Assembly: GCA_050296515.1 (NCBI GenBank)
Contig: JBNKRJ010000046.1
Span: 1-64,000 of the forward strand
DNA length: 64,000 bases
Direction of reading: 5' to 3'
Origin: NBLH01 sp050296515
GTDB lineage: Bacteria; Bacteroidota; Bacteroidia; Bacteroidales; NBLH01
The notes beneath the pieces were generated by a model that saw only the letters and a program-made list of their open reading frames with translations, was not told the origin of the DNA and ran no database searches. The translations under genes and the position numbers were made by a program. Shown here in pieces: positions 24,843 through 33,786 of the stretch. The number at the start of each line of letters is the position of its first letter. Position 1 is the first letter of the stretch.

Positions 24843-25109
24843 ATGGCACATAAGAAAGGAGTCGGTAGTTCGAAAAACGGTAGAGAATCCCATAGTAAAC
24901 GACTAGGAGTAAAAATATTTGGTGGCCAGATTTGTAAAGCTGGTAACATTCTCGTAAGACAAAGGGGAACTCAGCATCATCCAGATGAGAACGTTGGAAT
25001 TGGTAAAGACCATACGCTTTTTGCATTAACTGATGGTGTAGTTACTTTTACTAAAAAAAGAAACAACAAATCTTACGTTTCTGTATTGCCTGTTGAAGAA
25101 AGCAAATAA
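24843..25109 (+). CDS. rpmA: 50S ribosomal protein L27
   Basis: An 88-residue ribosomal protein near the peptidyl transferase centre. It begins MAHKKGVGSSKNGRESHSKR and contains QICKAGNILVRQRGTQHHPD. There is no cleavable N-terminal extension of the Firmicutes type. It is the second gene of the rplU operon, and a strong terminator follows. Confidence 0.98.
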   Translation: MAHKKGVGSSKNGRESHSKRLGVKIFGGQICKAGNILVRQRGTQHHPDENVGIGKDHTLFALTDGVVTFTKKRNNKSYVSVLPVEESK

Positions 25110-25129
25110 GATTTCTTAAAATATTTTTT

Positions 25130-25177
25130 AAATCTCCTATCATTATCATAAAAACTGATAATTTTGGGAGATTTTTT
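25130..25177 (+). terminator. Rho-independent terminator of rplU-rpmA
   Basis: AAATCTCC (25130-25137) pairs with GGAGATTT (25167-25174), with an inner TTATCA/TGATAA pair, and ends in a T-run. Confidence 0.85.
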
Positions 25178-25187
25178 ATTTCATGAG

Positions 25188-25218
25188 TTAGAACTTAAAT
25201 GTAATTTCGAAGTTCTAA
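25188..25218. repeat. Intergenic palindrome TTAGAACTT/AAGTTCTAA
   Basis: Perfect 9-base arms at 25188-25196 and 25210-25218, between the rpmA terminator and serS. It is a member of the TCTAATTTCTA/AAGTTCTAA family. Confidence 0.6.
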
Positions 25219-25252
25219 TTTTTAATATACTAATGTCTAACATCTGTACAAA

Positions 25253-26527
25253 ATGCTGACAATTAAATTACTAAGAGAACAAAAAGACGAAGTTGTAAAA
25301 GGATTAAAGATTAAAAACTTTGATGCTGAAGCTATTATCAATGATATTTTGGAAATTGATAACCAGCGTAAAGAAACTCAGGCGAAGTTAGACAACTGCC
25401 TGGCTGAATCGAATAATCTGGCAAAAAAAATTGGACAGCTTTTTAAAGAAGGTAAACAGCAGGAAGCAAATGAAGCAAAGGAACGTACAGGTGTTTTAAA
25501 AACTGAATCGAAAGAATTAGGAACTCTTTTATCTGAGTTAGAAAATAAGCAAAATGAATTGATTGTGCAGTTGCCAAATATCCCAAGTGAACTAGTACCG
25601 CCTGGAAAAGGAGCTGATGATAATGTTGAAGTAAAAAGTGGCGGAAGCATTCCAGAATTAAGTAATGAAAAATTAGCCCATTGGGATTTAGCGAAAAAAT
25701 ACGATTTAATTGATTTTGAATTAGGTAACAAAATTACAGGTTCTGGTTTTCCAGTTTATAAGGGAAAAGGTGCAAAACTGCAACGTGCATTAATCACTTA
25801 TTTTTTAGACAGAGCTGTTGATGCAGGATATTTTGAAGTAATTCCTCCTTTGGTGGTGAATGAGGCTTCTGGTTTCGGGACAGGCCAACTGCCTGATAAA
25901 GAGGGACAAATGTATCATGTGACCCTGGATAATTTCTACCTGATTCCCACAGCGGAAGTTCCTGTTACAAATATTTTCAGGGATGAAATTTTGAATAGTG
26001 AGGATTTTCCGGTTAAACGAGTTGCTTATACTCCATGTTTCAGACGCGAGGCTGGTTCTTATGGTAAAGATGTTCGTGGATTGAATCGTCTTCACCAATT
26101 CGATAAAGTTGAGATTGTTCAATTGCGTCACCCTTCTGATTCTTATAATGGCCTTGACGAAATGGTTAGCTATGTTGAGTCTTTGGTTGAAAGCCTTGGT
26201 TTGCCTTACAGAATATTAAGATTATGTGGAGGTGATATGAGTTTTACTTCTGCTTTAACCTATGATTTTGAAGTGTACTCTGCTGCCCAGGAAAAATGGT
26301 TAGAGGTTAGTTCAGTATCTAACTTTGTTGATTATCAGGCAAATAGGCTCAAGCTGCGATTCAAAGAGAAAGGAGAAAAGAAAACCCAGCTGGCTCACAC
26401 CCTGAATGGAAGTGCCTTGGCTTTGCCCCGTATTGTAGCTGCTTTATTAGAAAATAATCAAACTGCTGAAGGTATTAAAATTCCAGAAGTGCTGGTTCCT
26501 TATACTGGGTTTGATATGATTTCGTAA
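25253..26527 (+). CDS. serS: Seryl-tRNA synthetase
   Basis: A 424-residue class II aminoacyl-tRNA synthetase. Residues 1-110 form the long antiparallel coiled-coil arm that binds tRNA(Ser). The catalytic core has the TAEVPVTNIFRDEIL loop, motif 2 (RVAYTPCFRREAGSYGKDVR) and motif 3 (LNGSALALPRIVAALLENNQ). All catalytic segments are intact. It follows the ribosomal gene pair but is separated from it by a terminator and a palindrome, so it should have its own promoter. Confidence 0.98.
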   Translation: MLTIKLLREQKDEVVKGLKIKNFDAEAIINDILEIDNQRKETQAKLDNCLAESNNLAKKIGQLFKEGKQQEANEAKERTGVLKTESKELGTLLSELENKQNELIVQLPNIPSELVPPGKGADDNVEVKSGGSIPELSNEKLAHWDLAKKYDLIDFELGNKITGSGFPVYKGKGAKLQRALITYFLDRAVDAGYFEVIPPLVVNEASGFGTGQLPDKEGQMYHVTLDNFYLIPTAEVPVTNIFRDEILNSEDFPVKRVAYTPCFRREAGSYGKDVRGLNRLHQFDKVEIVQLRHPSDSYNGLDEMVSYVESLVESLGLPYRILRLCGGDMSFTSALTYDFEVYSAAQEKWLEVSSVSNFVDYQANRLKLRFKEKGEKKTQLAHTLNGSALALPRIVAALLENNQTAEGIKIPEVLVPYTGFDMIS

Positions 26528-26564
26528 GGGAACAACATCGGCATTTTCTAAAATTTCATGTCTA

Positions 26565-26587
26565 GTGCCTGAGCTTGTCGAAGGCAC
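26565..26587. repeat. Dispersed repeat GTGCCT...AGGCAC
   Basis: A 23-base unit with 6-base inverted ends around GAGCTTGTCGA. I recall CCTGAGCTTGTCGAAGG as one of the commonest short dispersed repeats in Bacteroidota. It is a sister of the unit inside the radical SAM gene at 9953. Confidence 0.6.
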
Positions 26588-26624
26588 ATTCAAATAATTA
26601 CGCATTTATGCTTGATTAAAATCA

Positions 26625-26656
26625 TTTGCCTAACTGGCGAAAAGAGATAATTTTGT
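26625..26656 (+). promoter_or_regulatory. Promoter of the M64 peptidase gene
   Basis: TTTG (26625-26628), 20 bases, then TAATTTTG (26649-26656), 36 bases before the ATG at 26693. Confidence 0.7.
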
Positions 26657-26692
26657 CCTAATTTTACTATCAACACTCCAAAAATTAAGGTT

Positions 26693-27967
26693 ATGAAAAA
26701 CTTCTGGATTTTATTCTTACTCATCTCTTTTTCAGCCACTTCCCAGGTGAAATTTGATGACTACTTTTTACCAAAGACTTTACGCTTTGACTATAACAGG
26801 GCAGGGGATGCAGATACTTCCCAAATTTTCTTTGAGCAATTAAAACAAGAACAGTTTTGGGGCGGTTCAAAGACTAATTTGATTGATACCTTTCAGTATG
26901 GTGATTATATGCTGCAGGTTTTTGATTATATCAGTAAAAAAATGATTTATTCAAGAGGTTATTCTTCTCTTTTTCGTGAATGGATTGATACTGATGAGGC
27001 TAAAACATTACCTCGGAGTTATTATGGGACGGTGGTAATGCCTTTTCCAAAGAATAAAATTACAATAAAGCTGCAAAATAGGGACAAAAAAAATGTTTTC
27101 AGAACAGTTTATGAATTGGATGTAGATCCAAACAACAACTATTTTATTGTTAAAGAAGAAGTAAATAAATACAAAACTGAAAAATTATTAGATTCAGGAG
27201 ATCCTGCAATAAAATTGGATATAGCGGTATTGGCAGAGGGATATACCGCAGCAGAAATGGATAAGTTCAAAGCTGATGTTGAGCGGTTTATCGGATATTT
27301 TTTTAAAGTTTCACCTTTCAAAGAGAATAAGGATAAAATAAACTTTTGGGCAGTTTATTCAGAATCTGAAGAGTCAGGAACTGATAAACCAGGCACAAAT
27401 GTTTGGAAGAAAACGGTGTTAAATACTCATTTCTACACTTTCAATAGCGAAAGGTACCTTACAACAAGAGATGTGAAGCAGATTAGGGATTTGGCCGCAC
27501 ATGTACCTTATGATCAGATATATATATTAGTAAACACCTCAAAATATGGTGGTGGTGGAATTTACAATTACTATAATTTGTGCGCAAGTGATAATCAATA
27601 TTCTGAAGAGGTATTTACCCACGAATTTGGTCATGCATTTGCTGCTCTGGGTGATGAATACCAATATGGCTACGAAAAGGCTGAGGATCTTTATGATATG
27701 ACAGTTGAACCCTGGCAGGTAAATCTTACCAATCTGGTTAATTTTGATAGTAAATGGAAAGATCTTGTCGATAAAAAAACACCACTTCCTACACTTGAAG
27801 AGGATAAATATAAAGATCAGGTGGGAGCCTTTGAAGGTGCTGGTTACGTAAAAAAAGGGATTTACAGGCCGGTTTACGATTGTAAGATGCGTTCAAATGC
27901 AACAAAAGAGTTCTGCCCGGTTTGTTATCGCGCAGTAATGGCACTTTTAAAGTTTTACACTGAATAA
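26693..27967 (+). CDS. Exported M64-family metallopeptidase
   Basis: A 424-residue secreted zinc peptidase related to the IgA protease of Clostridium ramosum. The signal peptide is MKNFWILFLLISFSATSQ. Residues about 20-160 form the beta-rich M64 N-terminal domain. The catalytic domain carries VFTHEFGHAFAALGDEY, with the zinc motif HEFGH at 310-314 and an Asp/Glu ligand region just after. The conserved tail CKMRSNATKEFCPVCYRAVM has three cysteines. Many Bacteroidota encode such enzymes; the real substrate is unknown. No T9SS signal is seen. The next gene begins ten bases after its stop. Confidence 0.93.
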   Translation: MKNFWILFLLISFSATSQVKFDDYFLPKTLRFDYNRAGDADTSQIFFEQLKQEQFWGGSKTNLIDTFQYGDYMLQVFDYISKKMIYSRGYSSLFREWIDTDEAKTLPRSYYGTVVMPFPKNKITIKLQNRDKKNVFRTVYELDVDPNNNYFIVKEEVNKYKTEKLLDSGDPAIKLDIAVLAEGYTAAEMDKFKADVERFIGYFFKVSPFKENKDKINFWAVYSESEESGTDKPGTNVWKKTVLNTHFYTFNSERYLTTRDVKQIRDLAAHVPYDQIYILVNTSKYGGGGIYNYYNLCASDNQYSEEVFTHEFGHAFAALGDEYQYGYEKAEDLYDMTVEPWQVNLTNLVNFDSKWKDLVDKKTPLPTLEEDKYKDQVGAFEGAGYVKKGIYRPVYDCKMRSNATKEFCPVCYRAVMALLKFYTE

Positions 27968-27977
27968 AGTTTTGATT

Positions 27978-28577
27978 ATGCAGTTGAATTTTTTAGACAT
28001 AGTTTCATCTTTTATGGTATTGTTTGCTGTAATAGATATTACTGGCTCAATTCCAATCATCATAGATTTAAAAGAAAAGGGAGGAAAGATTGAAGCAGGG
28101 AAGGCTACTCTTGTCTCATTTGCGATAATGATTGTGTTCTTGTTTGCAGGAAAATCATTGCTAGGTTTGTTTGGTGTTGACATTTCGTCTTTTGCAATTG
28201 CAGGTGCAATGGTACTTTTCTTTCTTGCACTTGAGATGGTGCTTGGGATTAGTTTATTTAAAGATCACGCATCTGGAAGCACCTCCATTGTTCCTTTGGC
28301 TTTTCCTTTAATCGCTGGTGCTGGTTCTATGACTACTTTATTATCATTAAGGGCAGAATATGATGTTGAGAATATTTTGGTTGCTTTGGTACTGAATATG
28401 ATAGTTGTTTACGTAGTACTCCGACTTACAAAATTTTTTCAGCGTTTTATAGGACAAAACGGAATTATGATTCTTCGAAAAATGTTTGGTATCATCTTGC
28501 TAGCTATTTCAATTAAGCTGTTTATGTCTAATTTAGCGATATCAATAGGAAAGTTTTTCCCAAATCTTTTAAATTAA
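27978..28577 (+). CDS. MarC-family inner-membrane protein
   Basis: A 199-residue protein with six hydrophobic helices. Family segments: VLFAVIDITGSIPIIIDLKE, the second helix pair with FAGKSLLGLFGVDISSFAIA and the repeated half SIVPLAFPLIAGAGSMTTLL. MarC proteins were once linked to antibiotic resistance, but the function is unproven. I use the ATG at 27978; a TTG six bases earlier is possible. The stop codon directly abuts the rnhA start. Confidence 0.92.
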   Translation: MQLNFLDIVSSFMVLFAVIDITGSIPIIIDLKEKGGKIEAGKATLVSFAIMIVFLFAGKSLLGLFGVDISSFAIAGAMVLFFLALEMVLGISLFKDHASGSTSIVPLAFPLIAGAGSMTTLLSLRAEYDVENILVALVLNMIVVYVVLRLTKFFQRFIGQNGIMILRKMFGIILLAISIKLFMSNLAISIGKFFPNLLN

Positions 28578-29054
28578 ATGAGTCAAATAATAATTTATAC
28601 CGATGGGGCTGCAAGAGGAAACCCAGGGCCTGGTGGTTATGGTGTTGTTTTAATGTCAGGACCGTATAGAAAGGAAATCTCGGGGGGATTTGCCTTAACA
28701 ACTAATAACAGAATGGAGCTTCTTGCCGTTATTGTTGGTTTAGAAGCATTAAAAAAAGCCAATAGCGTTGTAACCATTTACTCCGATTCGAAATACGTGG
28801 TAGATGCAGTTGAAAAAAGATGGGTGTTTGGCTGGCAGCAAAAGGGGTTTAAAGGCAAAAAAAATCCAGATCTTTGGACCAGGTTTTTAAAAGTATATCC
28901 AAAGCACCAGGTGAAATTTATTTGGGTAAAAGGGCATGCAAATATTAAAGAAAACGAGCGCTGCGATCAACTTGCTGTAGAAGCTTCTCACAAAAGCAAT
29001 TTACCAGACGATAAAGGCTATATTTCTGATAATGAGCAGTCTATGTTTTATTAA
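28578..29054 (+). CDS. rnhA: Ribonuclease HI
   Basis: A 158-residue endonuclease that degrades the RNA strand of RNA-DNA hybrids. Catalytic acids fall in YTDGAARGNPGPGGYG, NNRMELLAVIVGL and IYSDSKYVVDAV, with the final acid in GHANIKENERCDQLA. The basic protrusion (WQQKGFKGKKNPDLW) is present. It starts with no gap after the MarC gene (TAA then ATG), indicating co-transcription. Its 3' end overlaps the convergent acyltransferase gene by four bases. Confidence 0.96.
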   Translation: MSQIIIYTDGAARGNPGPGGYGVVLMSGPYRKEISGGFALTTNNRMELLAVIVGLEALKKANSVVTIYSDSKYVVDAVEKRWVFGWQQKGFKGKKNPDLWTRFLKVYPKHQVKFIWVKGHANIKENERCDQLAVEASHKSNLPDDKGYISDNEQSMFY

Positions 29055-30214
29055 ACTTCCTCTTCTACAGGAATTTTTTCCAAACTAAACTGGTTGATCA
29101 AAGGATTGGCGTATATACCCAGAAAAATACGTTTAACTACTTCCTGATCACCTTCAATATCTTTAATGCTATCCATCATGTGTTTATGGAAAGCGCTGAA
29201 TTCAGCTTTTGTATATTTATTGGTGAACTTATCTGAGCCGGAAAGGATATCATATGCAATGTAACTGCCCTCAAATAATTTGAAGCCTTTATGTATGCTT
29301 TTATCAATAATTTGTGCTAAACGAACATATTGATCATTTTTAAACTTGATATCGTTTAATTCATCAAGTTCATCGTTTAAGACTTCTCCAAAATGAAAGT
29401 GTACTCTTCCCTTGAAGTTAGTAAGGCCACCACTCATGCTTAATAAATCTTCTTTGGGGTCTTTTTTATAACTACCATCTCTGAGCCTTGCATATAACTC
29501 GGCAGTTTTTGCTCTGTCACAAGGCTCTACCTCATATGAAATGGAAACCGGAACCAGCTTTATTTTTTTGAAATAATCAGCAGCAGACTTCTTACTGCTC
29601 ATGTGAATCATCTTCAATAAACCAGAGTGAGTACAGTCGTTTCCGTCTTTTGTTCTACCCTCTTTCTGTGCTATCCAAATTGAGTTTTTCTTCTCAAATA
29701 AAGTGTATTTTATATAAGATGAAAGTTCTTTTGATGCGTCCAGCATCTCTTTTACAGGCAAATTCCTTTTAACAACGAAGCTTTTGTTTAACTTAACAAG
29801 CATCTCAATCCACGGGAATATCAGTAAATTACTGCCGATGGCGATTTCAGTGGTTTTGATTTTATTCTCAAAGAAAATAACATTAAGAAGAGCAGAATCA
29901 AGAATAATGTCCCTATGATTTGACATAAACAGGTATTTTTTCCCTGGTTCTAGATTATCAAGTCCTGAAAAGCTCAGTTTATTGATGGTTTTATCAATAA
30001 TAATTCGTAGGTAATAATAAACTACTTCTCTTTGAAATTCCTTTATCGTTGATATTTTTCGGAGTCTCTCAAATATATCAGAAAGCTTTTGCTTGGGATA
30101 TACTACAGATAGTACTTTTTGAAAATCAGGCTCTTCAAGGAGCTGGTTCAAAACCTCTTTAATTTCATTGTTTGTATATGGTCTTATTGATTGAAACGCG
30201 TTTTCGTTTTGCAT
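29051..30214 (-). CDS. PlsC-like acyltransferase family protein
   Basis: A 387-residue glycerolipid-type acyltransferase. The block I motif NHRDIILD (NHxxxxD) is followed by FVVKRNLPVKEM and the third block IWIAQKEGRTKDGND. It is longer than standard PlsC (about 240 residues), with an N-terminal helical region of 90 residues and a C-terminal tail. It probably acylates lysophospholipid or a related lipid at the inner membrane face. I use the ATG at 30214 (MQNENAFQSIRPYTN); an upstream ATG at 30238 is also in frame. The spacer to the next gene (30215-30587) is non-coding and holds divergent promoters. Confidence 0.9.
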   Translation of the reverse strand: MQNENAFQSIRPYTNNEIKEVLNQLLEEPDFQKVLSVVYPKQKLSDIFERLRKISTIKEFQREVVYYYLRIIIDKTINKLSFSGLDNLEPGKKYLFMSNHRDIILDSALLNVIFFENKIKTTEIAIGSNLLIFPWIEMLVKLNKSFVVKRNLPVKEMLDASKELSSYIKYTLFEKKNSIWIAQKEGRTKDGNDCTHSGLLKMIHMSSKKSAADYFKKIKLVPVSISYEVEPCDRAKTAELYARLRDGSYKKDPKEDLLSMSGGLTNFKGRVHFHFGEVLNDELDELNDIKFKNDQYVRLAQIIDKSIHKGFKLFEGSYIAYDILSGSDKFTNKYTKAEFSAFHKHMMDSIKDIEGDQEVVKRIFLGIYANPLINQFSLEKIPVEEEV

Positions 30215-30554
30215 ATTCAAAATTTTGACAGGAAACAATAACCTAATTTTCTGATTTTCAAAGACTAAAACCAGAAAACTGTTCTACCCGCCTTGTTAAA
30301 AAGTTGCACAAAAGTATCAAAAATAAGGCGTAATCCATTGCAATCATCTTCTTTTTTCTATATGATTTTATTATCAGAACAAAGATTATTCGCTAAAAAA
30401 TGCTTATATTTTAAATAACGCCTCTCTTCTGATGTAAATTACGAAAAAATCTTTTCATAGTTCAGTAATAATTTAGTTTGATTAATTATTTATGATTCAA
30501 TGATTTAATGTTAATTCAGTAAATATAACCCTTTGAGACATATTATTAAAAAGA

Positions 30555-30583
30555 TTTGGAGCGTTGATATTTATGTAAATTTG
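30555..30583 (+). promoter_or_regulatory. Possible promoter abutting the TPR gene start
   Basis: TTTG (30555-30558), 17 bases, then TAAATTTG (30576-30583), with the ATG only four bases later. If this is the promoter the message would be leaderless. The spacing is two bases shorter than the usual 19. Confidence 0.4.
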
Positions 30584-30587
30584 TATT

Positions 30588-32417
30588 ATGAGGATTAAAA
30601 CAAAATATTTAGTACTAATATTTTTTACTTTTATAAGTACAGGTCTTGTTGGGCAAGAATCAAATGTAAGATTAGCTTATCAGTACTACCAAAACAATGA
30701 GTATGAAAAGGCTGCTGTGCTGTTTGAAGAATTGTATAGTAAAAATAAGGCAAGTGTGTATTTTACATATACAATTAATTGTTTGATTAAGATTGAAAGC
30801 TACGATAAAGCGGAAAAACTGATAAAAAAAGAAATAAGGCGTGACAAAAGAAATCTTTTGAACTACGTTGAATTAGGCTATTTGTACAAGGTGAAAGAAA
30901 ATTTGCCAGAAGCTGACAAGCAGTATTCATATGTAATTAGAAATCTGCCTGCAGAAAAAAACAGTATTGTAAGAATTGCAAATTCTTTTCTTTCAAAACG
31001 TGAATTTGATTACGTTAACCAAACATATGAGAAAGGCAGAAAGCTGATACCTTATCAGTTCCATCTTGAACTGGCAAACTCCTATGCCTATCAGCGCAAA
31101 AGCCCGCAAATGGTCGATGAATATCTTGACTTTTTAAAAGAAGATCCTGGAAAGCAGGCAATTGTTCAAAACAGCTTGCAATCGAAAATGGTTGGCACTT
31201 TTGATGAAAACCTGAAAGAGATTGTAAAACGAACTCTAATAAAGCGGATACAAAAGGAGCCAAGAGTGTATGTTTACAATGAACTATTGATTTGGTATTA
31301 TATTCAGGAAGAGAACTTTGGAAGTGCAATAATACAGGCAAAAGCACTTGATAAGAGAAGGCACGAAGGAGGTCTTCGACTGATTGAGCTAGGAGAGCTG
31401 GCACTGCAAAACAACGAATTTGAGAATGCAAGGGAGGCGTTCGAATACGTATTAAAAAATGGTAATTTATCTCCCTTTTATATTGAGGCAAAGCTTGGTT
31501 ATTTGGATGTTTTATACAAGCAGGTTGAATTAGGACAAATAAAGGAAGAATCTGATATAGAGGAGGTTGAACAAAAGTACCTGGAGGTAATTAAAGAGTT
31601 TGGTCGTCAAACTGAAACCATCAGGCTGGTTAAAGATCTGGCTCATTTACAGGCCTTTTATTTGAACAAAAGTAATGAAGCAGTTGCTTTATTACAGGAT
31701 ATTATTGAAAATAATAAATTGGATCCTTTGTTCAAAGGAGTGTGTAAAATTGAACTGGGTGATATTTACTTGTTAAGAAATGAAGTATCTGAAGCCATTC
31801 TTGAGTTTGCACAAGCAGCAAAAATGAATGAAACGAATGAGGTAGGAGATAAAGCAAAACTCAAAAGAGCTACATTAGCATTTTACACTGGTAATTTTCA
31901 ATGGGCGCAAGCACAGTTGGATGTATTGAAAGCGGGAACATCAAAACTTATTGCTAATGATGCTTTTCAGTTATCGATGCTGATTAAGGATAATACAGGA
32001 ATGGACTCGGTTGAAACCGCATTGCAATACTTTGCAAGTGCTGAGATGATGCTGCAACAAAACAAGGAAGATTTAGCCCTGGCAACACTTGACAGGCTGG
32101 AAGAGCAGTTTAAAACGCATTCTCTTATTGATGATGTTTATTATTTGAAGGCCAGAATTTATGAAAAGAGAGGAAATCTTGAGAAAACTATTTATTATTT
32201 AGAAAAAGTAGCCAAAGAGTATTCGTCTGGGTTATTGGGTGATGAAGCTACTTACAAACTGGCGCAAATTTATGATTACCAGAAAAATGATAAGGCAAAA
32301 GCGCAAGAATATTACAAGAAAATTATTTTTGATTATCCAGGTAGTATTTTTGTTACTGATTCAAGGAAGCGCTTTAGATATTTAAGAGGGGACAGAGATG
32401 ACAAGCCGGGATTATGA
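30588..32417 (+). CDS. Exported tetratricopeptide-repeat protein
   Basis: A 609-residue protein with a signal peptide (MRIKTKYLVLIFFTFISTGL, cleavage near VGQ). The rest is almost wholly helical TPR repeats: residues 25-150 (NEYEKAAVLFEELYSKNKA and following units), a middle series around 240-330, and a C-terminal series with YLEKVAKEYSSGLLGDEATY and AKAQEYYKKIIFDYPGSIFV. TPR proteins of this kind often scaffold envelope complexes. The last repeats resemble the BamD/YbgF type. No enzyme domain is visible. It may be co-transcribed with the lipoprotein gene 48 bases downstream. Confidence 0.88.
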   Translation: MRIKTKYLVLIFFTFISTGLVGQESNVRLAYQYYQNNEYEKAAVLFEELYSKNKASVYFTYTINCLIKIESYDKAEKLIKKEIRRDKRNLLNYVELGYLYKVKENLPEADKQYSYVIRNLPAEKNSIVRIANSFLSKREFDYVNQTYEKGRKLIPYQFHLELANSYAYQRKSPQMVDEYLDFLKEDPGKQAIVQNSLQSKMVGTFDENLKEIVKRTLIKRIQKEPRVYVYNELLIWYYIQEENFGSAIIQAKALDKRRHEGGLRLIELGELALQNNEFENAREAFEYVLKNGNLSPFYIEAKLGYLDVLYKQVELGQIKEESDIEEVEQKYLEVIKEFGRQTETIRLVKDLAHLQAFYLNKSNEAVALLQDIIENNKLDPLFKGVCKIELGDIYLLRNEVSEAILEFAQAAKMNETNEVGDKAKLKRATLAFYTGNFQWAQAQLDVLKAGTSKLIANDAFQLSMLIKDNTGMDSVETALQYFASAEMMLQQNKEDLALATLDRLEEQFKTHSLIDDVYYLKARIYEKRGNLEKTIYYLEKVAKEYSSGLLGDEATYKLAQIYDYQKNDKAKAQEYYKKIIFDYPGSIFVTDSRKRFRYLRGDRDDKPGL

Positions 32418-32465
32418 TTTTAAAATAATAAGTTTAATCCTACAAAAATCATAAAAGTGAAATCA

Positions 32466-33050
32466 ATGTTTACCAAACTTTTAGGCATACCAATCGCACT
32501 GTTTTTTACGATTTTTTCCCTGTTTATTACAGGATGTGAAATGAAAGTTGATTGTCCTGAATTTGATAATGATTTAATGCAATGGTTTCCTTATGAAGAG
32601 GGAAGTTCAATAACGTTAGTCAATAGAAATAGTGATGTGGAGATTGAGCTAAAAATAGACAGGGTTGAAATCAGACATACTACCCACTATATGAGCAATA
32701 AAAAATGTGGAACCTGTGAGGATTATGTTGAAATAAATGGAACCAATGATGACTTGAATATTTCTATTTATTTAAATGAAAATAGTTTAGATGCAGAGTA
32801 TTATTTAGTGAAAAGAGCAGGCTTTTCTGATTATATTTTCTTTGGAAGTTATATTGTTGATAATAAGGAGTATTTGGATGTAAAAGTGTTTGAAAATGCC
32901 ATCACAAATCTTGATTATACAAAACTTGTTATTGCTAAGGGATTTGGAATTATAGAACTGGTTGATGACAATAACGAGAGCTGGATTTTGAAGCAAGAAA
33001 GTGGTGAGCCTATACCAACTGTGGAAATTAAAAATATTTCATGCGATTGA
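32466..33050 (+). CDS. Putative lipoprotein of unknown function
   Basis: A 194-residue protein starting at the ATG at 32466 (a GTG at 32457 is in frame). The N-terminus MFTKLLGIPIALFFTIFSLF is followed by ITGCEMKVDC, a plausible lipobox with Cys at about residue 23. The mature part has paired cysteines (KKCGTCEDYV) and is beta-rich. I do not recognise the family. It follows the TPR gene on the same strand. Confidence 0.75.
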   Translation: MFTKLLGIPIALFFTIFSLFITGCEMKVDCPEFDNDLMQWFPYEEGSSITLVNRNSDVEIELKIDRVEIRHTTHYMSNKKCGTCEDYVEINGTNDDLNISIYLNENSLDAEYYLVKRAGFSDYIFFGSYIVDNKEYLDVKVFENAITNLDYTKLVIAKGFGIIELVDDNNESWILKQESGEPIPTVEIKNISCD

Positions 33051-33053
33051 TAT

Positions 33054-33604
33054 TTATTCTAACCACCAGGCTAATAAAATTTCCAGATAATTTCCAATTG
33101 CAAAGCCCAGAACACCAACATTAAGTCCTGAAATTATCACTTGTTTATTTTTTAGAGCACCAGCAACAGGCACAAAAGGAGGTGAGCAAATCAAAGTTGT
33201 TGAAATTATGATGGTGGTATCTGCATCGATTTTAAAAATTTTAGATAAAGCGGCCTGCAGCGCAAGCGTTCCAAACACTGCAATTGCAACATAATAAGGC
33301 AGATACAAAGAATCAACGGTCAAGCTCGACAGATCTGCCATTGAAGCCACATCAAGACAAAAGACCAGAATTAAACAAGTGAAAATAGTAAAAGTGGAAG
33401 AGCCAAAGGAATAGTAATGAAAGCAACTGTATCCTGAATTACTTTATTTTCAGGAGGAATAATGCCAGAATTTTCTAAAATAAGACCAAAAATATAAGCA
33501 ACTACAACTGTACCGGCTTTTTTAATAATTGTATATTTCTCTGAAAAATAAATGATTACCGCAGGAAAAAATAGATAAAAAAGAATAAGCAAAATTACCT
33601 CCAT
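33054..33604 (-). pseudogene. DUF819-family membrane transporter, internally deleted and frameshifted
   Basis: Two fragments of one family lie in order on the reverse strand. The 5' piece (33604-33371) starts MEVILLILFYLFFPAVIIYF and ends IPLALPLLLFSLV before a stop. The 3' piece (from about 33386 to 33054, another frame) includes DADTTIIISTTLICSPPFVP and GVLGFAIGNYLEILL, the typical DUF819 C-terminus. Intact relatives have about 380-400 residues, so roughly half, the central helices, is missing at the junction. The gene is non-functional as read. Confidence 0.8.
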
Positions 33605-33786
33605 ACATTAACTTAATATCGGGCTAAAATCAGGAAGAATTGGATTAATATAAAAAACTGATTTTCAGTTCAATAATGTTTTGTCTGATAATCTTTTACT
33701 AATCAAAAATCAATCTTGCTCTGTATGAATAATTTCTGTATCTTTAAGTCCCGTTTTTACTATTTAAAACAAAAAAACTTCGAAAA

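Noticed and set aside
31015..31491. Long reverse-strand reading frame inside the TPR gene
   Set aside because: Composition and lack of any family pattern show it to be an antisense shadow of the TPR coding region.
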